64,000 nt of DNA from assembly GCA_002309015.1 (NCBI GenBank), contig DBWM01000070.1, positions 48,712 to 112,711 on the forward strand, in the 5' to 3' direction. Within the stretch, counting starts at the first letter, position 1, and every line of letters starts with the position of its first letter. Position numbers and translations under genes: made by a program. The DNA is from Myxococcales bacterium UBA1238 (lineage in GTDB: Bacteria; Myxococcota_A; Bradymonadia; UBA7976; UBA1532). The notes beneath the pieces are model-generated. The model was not told the DNA's origin. It made no database searches and was given only the letters and a program-made list of their open reading frames with translations. This document shows, piece after piece, positions 25,228 through 34,665 of this stretch.

Positions 25228-26634
25228 GATCGAGCTCCAAAGCGTTGGGCCTTCAAACAAAGGCGTTCAAAACAAGCAAACCCCAGCCAGAGTGTAAGGA
25301 AGATTGCAAAAAAGTAAAACCAAAAAGAACGATGAACGCATTTTTTTGAGGTAAGGCCCCAAATGCGGGATGAAGCACAGTTTTAAACGAGCTGATGAGG
25401 GTGGAGATCAAACAGAGATCGCGAGCGCGATGAGATGCTGAAAGCCGGTCACCAACGGAGCGCGCTTCAAAAAGGCGATGTAAGGGTTCGATCAGAACCG
25501 GGGTGGAGCCTTCAGCGCAGTGATCGAACAGCAGCTGCAGCGGTGATCGCCTCCTTGATGCAGGTTCGATGGCTCGCCATAAAGCGTGATCGCATCGATC
25601 AACCCGCATTCAATCCCGAGCTACCATCAAAGCGCCCAAGTCAGAACTCCGTTTTAAACGGCGCTCTATTGATGCCTCTATTTTTAAAGAGCTGTCCAAA
25701 CAGCACCCCAACGTTGACTCAGCCTCAGAATCTCTGCTACCACAAAGCCTCAAATGGTGATCCAGCGGTGCATCCGGTTTTAAACAGCAACCATCAATGT
25801 CAGATGCCTCTTTCAGACCGATCTGTTTTATAAACATCGATTGGTTGAGCAACGCTTACCCGGTTGATGAATCAAAATCACCATCGGTGATCGATCCTGA
25901 AATGAACGATCAAGATAGAACTAAGGCGCATATTGGGGGATTCCACTACATTTTTAAACCGATCACCATTGCAGCCATTCGTGAACAATCGATCCTTTTG
26001 ACGATATGAGACGGCAATGCACTCGTATGATCAGATGTCGATGAACGGGAAAACCCTGTGGTAGAACGATTTCATGCAGTTGAAACATCGATGAATGAAG
26101 AGAGCCGGATGATGACAGCATATGCAATAGAGCATCATCGATGGTGGACGCCAGAACAAGATCGTTCTTAAATGGAATCACAGTTGATACTTCAAAGTAA
26201 AATGAGGTGATCGGTTCGAGCGATAGAGGATGCGTTGCATGTAGCACAGCGCAGATCCGCCTGCGATCGGTTAGAGTGGAATGATGGGATGATGAGTTGA
26301 GAGAGTATCAATGATTGAGCATATATGGATTGAACAGATTTCAGAGGATGTGAAAAGGTGAGCTGAAAGACGGGATGAAGGTGAATGGATGGATGTATCT
26401 ATATTTTGATTCGGTAGAGAGCGCGTGACGGAAGAGGATCCATTTTACAAAATGAGATCACGTTGAGAGGATGTCGCCTCAACAAGTTGGGGATCGCTCA
26501 AAGCAGGCGGGCTGATCCCGATTGACAAGCGTCCTTTTTTAAGTCTGCGGCGCCAACCCTTTCTACGGTTGGATTCTGCCTGGAGATGCCTCCTCGCAGC
26601 CTTGCGAGGGCATCTGTACAGGGTGGATACCCTC
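25228..26634. other. 1.4 kb gene-poor stretch, GATC-rich
   Basis: No convincing gene. The open frames here (up to 132 codons at 25435-25833) lack Shine-Dalgarno sites, do not resemble proteins of this genome and are biased to rare residues. The DNA is more AT-rich than the surrounding genes and unusually rich in GATC (7 copies in 25381-25620 by hand count). It may be decayed coding DNA or a regulatory/structural spacer. No inverted repeats of insertion-sequence type were noticed. Confidence 0.55.
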
Positions 26635-27237
26635 TCACTCTGGAATGCAGGTGATGTGATCACACTCTGGGGGAACGCAGGATCGGGCGCCGGGGTTGCA
26701 GAGGCAGTCGTAGGATCCGTCGTTGTTTTCGCAGGTGCCGGGGCCGCAGGGGTTCTCCTGGGCGCCGCATTCGTTGAAGTCGTAGCAGTGAAGCTTGTCT
26801 TTGCTCAATTCATAGCCGTTATGACATGTGCAATGGTGTGATCCTTCGGTATTCTCGCAGTCGCCGCCCTTTCCACAGGGGGTGATGGGAAGCTTGCATT
26901 CGTCGATGTCGGCGCAGAGACCCTCTACAAGCTCGTAGCCATCGTTGCATTTGCAGCTGTAGCCACCCGGATTGTTTTCGCAGACGCCGCCGGGGCCGCA
27001 ATCTACACCCTGTTTGCATTCGTCCACATCGAGGCAATCCCACGCATCCGCATCGTTGCGGCCTTGTTCAAAGCCGGTTTCGCAGTCGAGTACGGGGATC
27101 ACTTCGGCGTCTTTCTCTACAACTTCAACATCGGCTTCCTGTCTTGGGGTGGCATCCAGGATCAGGTGCGACGTGTCGGCACTCTCTTCACAGCCCCATG
27201 CGAGCAGGAGAGTCGGAATAACAAGGTATGCTTTCAT
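26635..27237 (-). CDS. Lipoprotein with three calcium-binding EGF-like domains
   Basis: A 200-residue exported lipoprotein. The signal peptide MKAYLVIPTLLLAWGC gives Cys16 as the lipidation site. An acidic linker leads to three EGF modules with the calcium-binding consensus (DVDEC, DIDEC, DFNEC) and six Cys each. The hydroxylation-type motif C.N..G.Y.C.C is present in modules 1 and 3. These modules are common in animals and uncommon in bacteria, where they occur mainly in Myxococcota-like genomes. The start codon overlaps the lpxA stop by four bases (ATGA), so it is translationally coupled to lpxA. Function unknown; calcium-dependent surface binding is inferred. Confidence 0.88.
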   Translation of the reverse strand: MKAYLVIPTLLLAWGCEESADTSHLILDATPRQEADVEVVEKDAEVIPVLDCETGFEQGRNDADAWDCLDVDECKQGVDCGPGGVCENNPGGYSCKCNDGYELVEGLCADIDECKLPITPCGKGGDCENTEGSHHCTCHNGYELSKDKLHCYDFNECGAQENPCGPGTCENNDGSYDCLCNPGARSCVPPECDHITCIPE

Positions 27238-28028
27238 GAGTCTTCTTCCTCCAATTCATCGTAGTCATGTTGTATACGTGCCAGGCCGCGGCCGTCTTGT
27301 AAAATAAACCGGGCGAGCTCGTCGATTTCAGGAATGGGAGAGCCCAGGTAACCCTCTGCAAGGGCGCGTCGCTGGCTGCCGAGAAGGATTTTACGCCAGG
27401 CGATCCGGACTTCCCGCATGGTTTCGCTGCTCCACAGGGCGCGTTCGAGGCCTTTATGGTTTAAACCGAGCAATCGGGCCCTGTCACCTGCGGCGAGGCT
27501 GAAGGGGGGAATGTCTTGTGAGACCATGGCATGGGCCGCCACAAACGCGAGACGCCCGATGCGCACGAATTGGTGGACGCCTGCGTAGCCGCCGAGGGTG
27601 ACTTGATCGCCGATTTGGCAATGTCCCGCGAGTGCGACGCCGTTGGCCAGGGTCACCTGTGAGCCCAGTTGCGAATCGTGACCTACATGGCTCTGGGCCA
27701 TAAAGAGGCATTGATCGCCGATCCGCGTGATGCCTGCACCCTTGATGCTGCCCCTTGAAATGGTGCAACCCTCTCTGAACTGGTTGTCACGGCCCGCGAT
27801 CAGCTGGGTAGGCGCATCCGGTGGGGTGGATCGGTCTTGTGCCGCACAGCCAACGGAGGCGAATGAGGAGACCCTGCAGCCCTCGCCGAGGGTGGTGTAG
27901 TGACCGATGATCGCGTAAGGCTCGATCACGCAATGGGGACCAATCACAGCATGGGCACCGATGACCGCTCCAAAGCCGATTTGGGCTGAGGGAGAGATTT
28001 GAGCGGTCGGTTCGATCAGGGGATTCAT
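27234..28028 (-). CDS. lpxA: UDP-N-acetylglucosamine acyltransferase
   Basis: A 264-residue left-handed beta-helix acyltransferase, the first step of lipid A synthesis (transfer of an R-3-hydroxyacyl chain from ACP to UDP-GlcNAc O-3). Hexapeptide repeats cover the first 190 residues. The catalytic His lies in AQSHVGHDSQLG, equivalent to His125 of E. coli, and the C-terminal helical part starts at GLNHKGLERA. The ATG at 28028 is used; the frame extends six bases to a TTG. Unusually, lpxD, fabZ and lpxB are not adjacent. It lies 45 bases after aroA and overlaps the EGF lipoprotein gene. Confidence 0.9.
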   Translation of the reverse strand: MNPLIEPTAQISPSAQIGFGAVIGAHAVIGPHCVIEPYAIIGHYTTLGEGCRVSSFASVGCAAQDRSTPPDAPTQLIAGRDNQFREGCTISRGSIKGAGITRIGDQCLFMAQSHVGHDSQLGSQVTLANGVALAGHCQIGDQVTLGGYAGVHQFVRIGRLAFVAAHAMVSQDIPPFSLAAGDRARLLGLNHKGLERALWSSETMREVRIAWRKILLGSQRRALAEGYLGSPIPEIDELARFILQDGRGLARIQHDYDELEEEDS

Positions 28029-28073
28029 GGGCAATCCAGCAAGGCGTCGAAGCCTTGAAAGAGAAAAATGCGC

Positions 28074-29360
28074 TTAAACCAGGGTGGATTGACCACCGAG
28101 CGCCATAAAATCGCGCCAAAATGGGGCGTATGATTTGGAAACCGCTTCTGCATCCTGCACAACGATGGGTTGACGTGCGGCCAGGCTGGCGAGAACGGCG
28201 GCAAAGATCATGCGGTGATCGCCGTTGCTCGAAAGGGTTGCGCCGTTGAAGGCCCTGACAGGGTACACCGCAAGCTGATCAGCCGAGATTTCCACCCGTA
28301 CACCGAGCGCTTCCAGGAGTTTTGCGGTTCCAGAAAAGCGGTCACTTTCCTTTCCTTTGAGGCGAGCTGCATGATCAAACCTTGTGACATGCCCTGCGCA
28401 GACGGCAGCCCAGACGGCAAGGGTAGGCAACTGGTCGGGGATTTCGGCGCAGTCGATCACATCAGGCTTGCTTTTAAGGATTTCACGGACGCGGGCGTCG
28501 GGTTGAAGGCTTGGAGAGGATTCGTCGAAGCCCAGAGAGAGACCGTCGTCGCCTTGTATGGCCTGCGCGATCTGCCAGAAAGCTGCAAGAGAACGGTCGG
28601 GCTCAAGGTTTTTTGAAACCGCTTTGAAGCGACTGCACCCTTTAAAGGCGAGCTTGCAGGGCGTAGAGAGCGTTTGTCCAGGGATGAGATGCTGCAAGAC
28701 TTCGGGGAGATCGACCGAAGCCTCGGTGAGACAGCGCGCCGTCAGGGCAAAATAGCCGAAGGAAGGGAGGCTCCCCAGGAGTTCGAGGGTGGAAGGCCCT
28801 TCGAGCAGGGGGAGGGCGAGGGTCATCCCCGATGCAAACTGCGATGAATGGGTGGCATCGAGGGCAAAATCTCCCGGAAGCAGGGGACCGCAGAGCTTCA
28901 GGGGCAGGCTTAGGCCCTGGGGCGCATCGAGTAAGGGCTGTGGAGCCTGCGTTGAGGCGAAGCAACGCCGGTAGGCATCGATGGATCGATGGGCGAGCTG
29001 ATCGCTTCCGGTGATCGTAAAGGGGTGATTTCGGGTGAGCAGCAGCGGGATCGAGAGGCGCAGGGCTGTAGCTGAGGCCTCGATCTGGATCGAATCGCGA
29101 TCCGCATGGTCACCAGGGTACACTGTAAGCGAGGAAGGCGCGATCTCCACCCGGGCACCGAGCGCATCGACCACACGGAGCGCATCGCACAGATCGGATG
29201 CGGGCGTTTCAAACTCGGAAGGCGCGCCTTCAAACCGGCTTGGGCCGTCTGCCAGGGCTGCAATCAGCAAACGACGCTGGAGTTCAGACTTTGAGCTCGG
29301 GAGACGCAGGGATCCATGGAGTGTTGCGCGACCAGATACGCCTTCAAGGCGAACGTTCAT
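28074..29360 (-). CDS. aroA: 3-phosphoshikimate 1-carboxyvinyltransferase (EPSP synthase), divergent
   Basis: A 428-residue enzyme of the shikimate pathway, joining PEP to shikimate-3-phosphate. The ATG at 29360 has AGGAG 9 bases upstream. Conserved motifs: LPSSKSELQRR (Lys, Ser and Arg of the substrate site), EIPDQLPTLAVWAA (general-base Asp), RLKGKESDR and SNGDHRMIFAA. Some motifs are altered: the usual GTAMR reads ATALR, and the SSA.YFL stretch after the EPD motif is SLAAFWQ. It is therefore likely functional but belongs to an unusual branch. It leads a tight cluster aroA-lpxA-EGF lipoprotein. Confidence 0.88.
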   Translation of the reverse strand: MNVRLEGVSGRATLHGSLRLPSSKSELQRRLLIAALADGPSRFEGAPSEFETPASDLCDALRVVDALGARVEIAPSSLTVYPGDHADRDSIQIEASATALRLSIPLLLTRNHPFTITGSDQLAHRSIDAYRRCFASTQAPQPLLDAPQGLSLPLKLCGPLLPGDFALDATHSSQFASGMTLALPLLEGPSTLELLGSLPSFGYFALTARCLTEASVDLPEVLQHLIPGQTLSTPCKLAFKGCSRFKAVSKNLEPDRSLAAFWQIAQAIQGDDGLSLGFDESSPSLQPDARVREILKSKPDVIDCAEIPDQLPTLAVWAAVCAGHVTRFDHAARLKGKESDRFSGTAKLLEALGVRVEISADQLAVYPVRAFNGATLSSNGDHRMIFAAVLASLAARQPIVVQDAEAVSKSYAPFWRDFMALGGQSTLV

Positions 29361-29432
29361 GGTTTCAGTCTCCTGGTTTAAGCTCAAAAACGCCTTCGAT
29401 CCACCCTGTAGAGATCGCCTTGAACCGCTGCA

Positions 29433-29750
29433 TCACGGGCAGCGCAGGGTGTATTCACCCGATCCCACAATGGAGAGGGACTGTTTCACGGGTTCGCTGC
29501 CGCATCGAAGCTCGATGGCGTAATCTCCAAGGGGGAGTTCAACCTGGTGCGTCTTGGGGGCGTGCTCGCCAAACGAGACGCTATGAATCAGCTGGCCTTC
29601 GGTGTTCCGTATACGGGCAGAGAATTCGCCGTGCGTGTTCTCGTAGACGAGGGTGCAGGTATGCGATCGGGCCATGTACGCCTGATAGAGGCTGTATACA
29701 GCCATGATGGCAAAGCCGATAGCGACGATACGGAGGATTCGCTTGATCAT
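29433..29750 (-). CDS. Small membrane-anchored protein of unknown function
   Basis: 105 residues: one N-terminal membrane helix (about 6-26, ILRIVAIGFAIMAVYSLYQAY), then a small beta-rich extracytoplasmic domain with two Cys (HTCTLVY and ELRCGSE) and a third near the end. No family recognised. It sits 72 bases upstream of aroA on the same strand and may share its transcript. The Shine-Dalgarno is weak. Confidence 0.6.
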   Translation of the reverse strand: MIKRILRIVAIGFAIMAVYSLYQAYMARSHTCTLVYENTHGEFSARIRNTEGQLIHSVSFGEHAPKTHQVELPLGDYAIELRCGSEPVKQSLSIVGSGEYTLRCP

Positions 29751-30038
29751 GATCGAGCGCTCACGGGCTGAAAGGCAGCATGATTAGGGTGGATAAGGGG
29801 CATTGATTGAACGAAATGCGTTCGAGTGAGGGTATACATACGGCCTTTCAATCGATTCATAGGGCTTATACGGGGTGTACATGCAGATTTGAGGCGTTTA
29901 AACCAGGGATAGCATGGCTTGATGAGAGGCATTTCAGCTCACCAACCATTCGCAGATACCCCTGAAAGCCCGCTTTGTTGGCTTGAAACACCCATGAACA
30001 CCCCATACGATCCCTGCTTACGCCATCAAGATGCGCCC

Positions 30039-31022
30039 TCACAGGGGTGACGATGGGGCCTCGATGGGATGCGTCTCGATCAGTTCAAACTGGTTATCGC
30101 GCCATAAATAGCGTTGAACGGCGGTCAGACGGTTGGATTCAAAGCAGCAGAGGTTGAAACCGGCGCGTCGGTCGTCTGCGGCGGAGTCGCATTGAACGAA
30201 GGGGATGCCTGCAAACTGGTCGATACGGAACTTGTGATCGTGGCCAGCCAGGATCACCGAGGGTTTATGCTCGTCTTTAAGCCCCAAAAGGAGATCCTGC
30301 AGGGCGCGGGTATCGCGAAGATCGCGGCCGAAGCTCCGTATGCCGTTATCTCTTGGGGGATGGTGGAGCGCCAGGATGACCGTGCGACCCTGGAGATCGG
30401 GCGATTCCAGAATGAGACGAAGCTTTTCAAGCTGTGTTTTGCCGAGTTGACCGTCGGCCATCCAGATGGGGCGGGGTTCAGCGCTGCAGAGGCCCACGAT
30501 GGCAAAGCCTTCGCCCAGGGTGACGAAGGGGTAATGCGCGTCGGGATTGGAGCAGGGCAGGGGTGCAGAGGCTTCGTCGCAGTTGCAGGAGGCACCGTTG
30601 CAGGCGTGAGATGTGGCGTTGCAGGCGCAGGAGATGGCATCCAATCCCTTGAGATCGCGGTGCAGGTAGGGTGCAAAGCTCGATTCAAAGCGTCCCATCG
30701 CTTCGCGGATGTAGCGATCGTGGTTGCCGGGCACCATGCTGAGCTGCGTCGCATCGAAGAATTGAGCGAGCAGCGGGGCGACCTGATCGAATTCACTCTG
30801 AAAAGCGAGGTTGACCAAATCCCCGGTGCAGACGTTGTGATCGGGCGAGAGGGTCTGCAACTTGCTGCAAAGCGCCTTAAAAATGCTCAGTTGGTAATGC
30901 TTACCCCTGTTCAGCAAAAGATTCAGGCCGCCGGTCCAGCGTTTGTTGAGAAACTGATGCGCCTTTGCGCCTTTTAGAGAGAGGAGATGGGCGTCTGAAA
31001 AATGGGCAATTTGCAGGGTCAT
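30039..31022 (-). CDS. Calcineurin-like metallophosphoesterase
   Basis: A 327-residue phosphoesterase. All metal-binding motifs are present in order: DAH (about 10-12), GDLVN (about 67), GNHDRY (about 99), ALHHPPRD and GHDHK. The start at 31022 is chosen because it places FSDAHL at the very N-terminus as in the family; a longer frame runs to 31160 without support. An inserted loop after the GNHD motif is remarkably rich in Cys (CACNATSHACNGASCNCDEA), which is not usual for the family. It resembles cyclic-nucleotide phosphodiesterases of the CpdA/Icc type, but the substrate is uncertain. Confidence 0.88.
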   Translation of the reverse strand: MTLQIAHFSDAHLLSLKGAKAHQFLNKRWTGGLNLLLNRGKHYQLSIFKALCSKLQTLSPDHNVCTGDLVNLAFQSEFDQVAPLLAQFFDATQLSMVPGNHDRYIREAMGRFESSFAPYLHRDLKGLDAISCACNATSHACNGASCNCDEASAPLPCSNPDAHYPFVTLGEGFAIVGLCSAEPRPIWMADGQLGKTQLEKLRLILESPDLQGRTVILALHHPPRDNGIRSFGRDLRDTRALQDLLLGLKDEHKPSVILAGHDHKFRIDQFAGIPFVQCDSAADDRRAGFNLCCFESNRLTAVQRYLWRDNQFELIETHPIEAPSSPL

Positions 31023-31580
31023 GAAGCGTATCCAGGGTGCAGGGCCAAATCCGGGCGGCTGAGAGAAATCACGGATTTGTAGTGAGAATGCGGTCGCACC
31101 GCAAGGGGGATGCGGCGCCAGGGCGGACAGGGCGTCCCGAAATTCTGCGACGCGCATCAAATGGGGTGATTATGGCGAGATTTTGTGATAAATTTCGCGA
31201 AATTGCGCGTTTGGACGGCTCAATGCTCAAGTTTTTTGAAGCTTGAAAAAACGCATTTCAAACCCGAAAAACCGCAAAGAGACGTCGGAGAAAAAGGCGT
31301 CTCGAATCCTAAAAAGGCATCAAACGAAAAAGCCCTCAAAACTTGTGCGCCCTGCCTCAAAAGCTCACGCCTAAAAACCGTTTTGAAGCTCACAGTTTGC
31401 CGAAGGAACCGGGCCTGGCCCATTGCAGGGTTGGTTTGGGGTCATCGGTGCGGAGAGCGGCGGGGGTGAGCGTTGAAGAAGGCGAAAGCGGGCCTCAAAA
31501 AGGGGGACGCTTCGTTCAAAAAAGCGAGTTCACCATTTTTAAGAGTTCTACAACCCATCAAAATGAAAGGACGTTTTTTC
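31023..31580. other. Intergenic region between divergent genes, nothing recognised
   Basis: About 560 bases between the phosphoesterase (minus) and the SDR (plus). A 94-codon plus-strand frame (31185-31469) and an in-frame extension of the SDR to 31473 are Lys-rich, lack Shine-Dalgarno sites and are not accepted as coding. Promoters for both genes are expected here. Confidence 0.5.
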
Positions 31581-32447
31581 ATGAGTGCGATTTCGATGGC
31601 GCAGCAGCTGGGTCAGCGGCTCGGTCAATGCATGTTTAAGAAGGCGGGCGTTTCGGTTAAGGGGAAGACGGTTTTATGTACGGGCGGTGCTGGCGGAATG
31701 GGCGCGCTTTGGGCCAGACATTTTGGGCTGGACGGCGCAAAGGTGGTGATTTGGGATTTGCATCCGGCGCTGAACGACACTGTAGCGCAGCTGAAGTCCG
31801 AAGGGATCGAGGCGTACGGCTATAAGGTGAACGTGACCTCGGAAGAGTCGATCGATGAGGCGTTAAAGGCGATGGCCGAGGCGCATTTAGAGATCGACAT
31901 CCTTTTAAATAACGCGGGGATCGTGGCTGGAGGCGCCTTTGAGCAGGTACCGATGGCGAAATCGGCGGCGGTGCTCGACGTGAACCTGAAAGGCGTGATG
32001 CTGGTCACCCATGCGTTGCTGCCGAAGATGATTGAGCGCAACGAAGGGGCGCTTTTGTTCGTCAGTTCGGCGTCGGGCTTCATTGGAGTGCCTTACATGG
32101 CCGCTTATACCGCGAGCAAATGGGGCGTCATCGGGTTTGCGGAGTCTTTAAGGCTCGAAATGCAGGATCGCCATCAGAACATTCACGTTTCAGTCTTTTG
32201 TCCGAGCTATGTAGACACGGGCTTGTTCAAAGGTGCCAAGGCGCCGTTGCTCACTCCGCTGCTTACGCCCGAGCAAGCGGTGGATGAGGGCTATAAAGCG
32301 TTTCGTGCCGGCGAGCATGTGATCTGCACGCCCGCTATGGTCAAGGTCACGCCCAAATTAAAGGCGCTTTTGCCCGAATCCTGGTTCGATATGGTGAGCG
32401 CAGTGTTCGGCGTCAACCGTTCCATGAAGGATTGGACGGGCAGATAG
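31581..32447 (+). CDS. Short-chain dehydrogenase/reductase
   Basis: A 288-residue NAD(P)-dependent oxidoreductase. The Rossmann cofactor motif is TGGAGGMGALWA; NNAG is at the expected place, and the catalytic set is Ser in SSASGFIG with YTASK. The ATG at 31581 follows AAAGGA by 9 bases; the frame extends upstream to a TTG at 31473 but without support. A C-terminal helix rich in basic residues (PAMVKVTPKLKALLP) resembles SDRs that sit near membranes. The substrate cannot be told. Confidence 0.9.
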   Translation: MSAISMAQQLGQRLGQCMFKKAGVSVKGKTVLCTGGAGGMGALWARHFGLDGAKVVIWDLHPALNDTVAQLKSEGIEAYGYKVNVTSEESIDEALKAMAEAHLEIDILLNNAGIVAGGAFEQVPMAKSAAVLDVNLKGVMLVTHALLPKMIERNEGALLFVSSASGFIGVPYMAAYTASKWGVIGFAESLRLEMQDRHQNIHVSVFCPSYVDTGLFKGAKAPLLTPLLTPEQAVDEGYKAFRAGEHVICTPAMVKVTPKLKALLPESWFDMVSAVFGVNRSMKDWTGR

Positions 32448-32624
32448 GATTTTTTGAAGGGCAATGCGCGGTTTTTGAGCGTTCATTCTCCGATCTTCAG
32501 CTTTAACATTCCGCATTTGCTGCTCTTTTACCCATTAACTCAATCAGCAATTCAGTCATCAAAAGAAGCCTGCGCTTAAAGCGGGGAGGCTTGCGCAGGC
32601 ATGACGCTTGGAGGGCGTCTGACG

Positions 32625-33761
32625 ATGTTCGTCTGGAATATCGATCCCACATTTTTTACGCTTTTTGGCCGCGGTATCCGGTACTACGGCGTTCTTTTTG
32701 CGCTCGCGCTCATGGGTGCCTATTCCTTGTGGCTTTGGCAGGTGAAGAGGGGCGGTTATGAAAAGAAGGTGGGCGAAGGTTTTTTGATTTGGGGCGTTGC
32801 AGCCACCATCATCGGCTCCCGTCTGGGGCATTGCCTGTTTTATGAGCCCGAGCGCTATTTAAGCGATCCGATCACGATCCTTTATTTTTGGGAAGGCGGC
32901 CTTGCAAGCCACGGAGCGACCATCGGTCTGGTGATCGCGCTCCTTTTATATGGGCGCAAGGTGAAGATGAGAATTCCCGAGGTGCTCGATCGGTTTTCGA
33001 TGAGCGCTGCATTTGCGGCGGCCTTCGTGCGATTGGGCAACTTCATGAACTCAGAGATCGTGGGGCGCATCAATGACGGCTTCTTTAAGGTGAAGTTCCC
33101 CCGTTACGACCGGAGAGCACTGAGGCCCTGCCTCGATGAATGCGGGAAGGTGGCCAAAGACGTCTGCGATTACGTGGGCGATCAATGTTACAACCTTGCA
33201 AACGTGCCCTGGCGGTATCCGAGCCAGCTTTTTGAATTTGTGATGGGTCTGCTCGTGCTTTTGATGCTCTGGCTGGCCGATCGTTTGGCGGGGAAGGAAA
33301 AGCGGCCCATCGGTATGCTGGGATCGCTGTTCTTTGTTTTGTATTTCACGGCGCGGTTTACGGTCGAGTTCTTTAAGGAATATCAGACGCTTTCGCCCGA
33401 TGAGTCGATCCTGACCATGGGACAATATTTGTCGTTGCCGTTTATTTGTTTGGGCGGCATCGGTTTATGGATCGCGATGAGCCATAAGACGCCCACCTGC
33501 ATCTATCGTCCGGCGGGGGCTGCGCCTCTGACGGCTGATGGCGTGCCGGTTGAAGAAGAGGGCGCGGCAGAGGCTCCGGCGAAGGCGGAAGAGAGCGAAA
33601 ATTGCGCGGCTGAATCCGAGGTGAAGGCGGAAGAGAGCGAAGCGAGCGCGAAAGCATCCGAAGCGAAGGCGGAAGAGAACGAAGCGAGCGCAGCTGAATC
33701 CGAAGCGAACGCGGCTGAACCCGAAGCGGGCGTGGAAGAGAACGAAAAAGGAGAGGCATAA
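32625..33761 (+). CDS. lgt: Prolipoprotein diacylglyceryl transferase with Ala/Glu-rich C-terminal extension
   Basis: A 378-residue inner-membrane enzyme that adds diacylglycerol from phosphatidylglycerol to the lipobox cysteine. Signature motifs: IRYYGVLFAL near the start, WEGGLASHGA, and VRLGNFMNSEIVGR, plus about seven membrane helices. An insertion with four Cys (CLDECGKVAKDVCDYVGDQC) lies after GNFMNSE. The last 80 residues are a low-complexity Ala/Glu/Ser tail built from repeats like KAEESEASA, absent from typical Lgt. The start at 32625 has GGAGG 10 bases upstream; an ATG at 32601 is an alternative. The stop overlaps the next start by one base. Many lipoproteins in the window depend on this enzyme. 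Confidence 0.93.
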   Translation: MFVWNIDPTFFTLFGRGIRYYGVLFALALMGAYSLWLWQVKRGGYEKKVGEGFLIWGVAATIIGSRLGHCLFYEPERYLSDPITILYFWEGGLASHGATIGLVIALLLYGRKVKMRIPEVLDRFSMSAAFAAAFVRLGNFMNSEIVGRINDGFFKVKFPRYDRRALRPCLDECGKVAKDVCDYVGDQCYNLANVPWRYPSQLFEFVMGLLVLLMLWLADRLAGKEKRPIGMLGSLFFVLYFTARFTVEFFKEYQTLSPDESILTMGQYLSLPFICLGGIGLWIAMSHKTPTCIYRPAGAAPLTADGVPVEEEGAAEAPAKAEESENCAAESEVKAEESEASAKASEAKAEENEASAAESEANAAEPEAGVEENEKGEA

Positions 33762-34582
33762 TGGCTCAGGAACGATTGCAAAAGCTCATTGCCCAGGCGG
33801 GCTTTGCTTCAAGGCGCAAGGCCGAGCTTTTAATCACCGGGGGCAAGGTGAAGGTGAACGGCAAGCTGGTCACAGAGCTGGGCAGCACGGCCGATATTTT
33901 GAAAGACAAGATCGAGGTGGACGGCCAGGTTTTGGAAAAGCCGAAAACCTGGGAGTATGTGCTTTTATATAAGCCTGCAGGGGTGGTCACTTCGGCCAAA
34001 GACGAGTTTGATCGCCAGACCGTGATCGATTTGGTCAAGGATGTGGGGGTCAGGGTGTTTCCTGTGGGGCGCCTCGATTTTGATGCCGAGGGTTTGCTGC
34101 TGCTCACGAACGACGGCAACATGGCTGCGGCGCTGACGCATCCTTCCGGTTACGTGCCCAAGACTTATTGCGCGAAGGTCAAGGGTAAGCCCACCGAAGC
34201 CGAGCTCAATCGCCTGCGCGAGGGCATCGTATTGGAAGACGGCCTCGCCGTAGTGCAGGACGTGGAGATTTATCAGACCGGCGGCCCCAAATCTTCTGAG
34301 AACAACGCCTGGGTAGAGGTGACGGTCACCGAGGGCCGGAACCATTTGATCAAGCGTCTGCTCGAGAGCGTCGGTCACCCCGTGATCAGGCTGCGCCGCG
34401 TGCGGTTTGCCAATCTTGTATTGGATCGCAGTCTGGAGCCTGGAAAATGGAGGCGGCTGACAGCCGAGGAATTGCGCATCCTTCAGCAGGTGGCCAAGCG
34501 CGCAAAAGCGTTGCGCAACGGTGATGGCGAGCCGATGCCCAAAGAAGTCGCGCTCGACAGAAAAGGTCGCCCCCGCAGATAA
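33761..34582 (+). CDS. 23S rRNA pseudouridine synthase, RluB/RsuA family
   Basis: A 273-residue RNA-modifying enzyme. An N-terminal S4 RNA-binding domain (RLQKLIAQAGFASRRKAE..I..G.V.VNG) is followed by the synthase domain with the catalytic Asp in VGRLDFDAEGLLLLTNDG and the GRNHLIKRLL motif. A basic tail (DRKGRPRR) follows. Its length and sequence fit RluB, which modifies U2605 of 23S rRNA, better than RsuA; this is by similarity. The ATG overlaps the lgt stop (TAATG), and a strong terminator follows. Confidence 0.92.
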   Translation: MAQERLQKLIAQAGFASRRKAELLITGGKVKVNGKLVTELGSTADILKDKIEVDGQVLEKPKTWEYVLLYKPAGVVTSAKDEFDRQTVIDLVKDVGVRVFPVGRLDFDAEGLLLLTNDGNMAAALTHPSGYVPKTYCAKVKGKPTEAELNRLREGIVLEDGLAVVQDVEIYQTGGPKSSENNAWVEVTVTEGRNHLIKRLLESVGHPVIRLRRVRFANLVLDRSLEPGKWRRLTAEELRILQQVAKRAKALRNGDGEPMPKEVALDRKGRPRR

Positions 34583-34630
34583 ATTTTTAAAGGGGCGCCA
34601 AAAAAACGCGTTCTTTTCTTGAAGCGCTGG

Positions 34631-34665
34631 GGCCGTTCCTGTATATCAGGAGCGGCCTTTTTTTT
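34631..34665 (+). terminator. Intrinsic terminator after lgt and the pseudouridine synthase gene
   Basis: GGCCGTTCCTG (34631-34641) pairs with CAGGAGCGGCC (34647-34657) with one mismatch around TATAT, followed by eight T. Confidence 0.95.

Noticed and set aside
25435..25833. 132-codon plus-strand frame in the gene-poor stretch
   Set aside because: It has no Shine-Dalgarno, no recognisable motif, and a composition unlike neighbouring genes.
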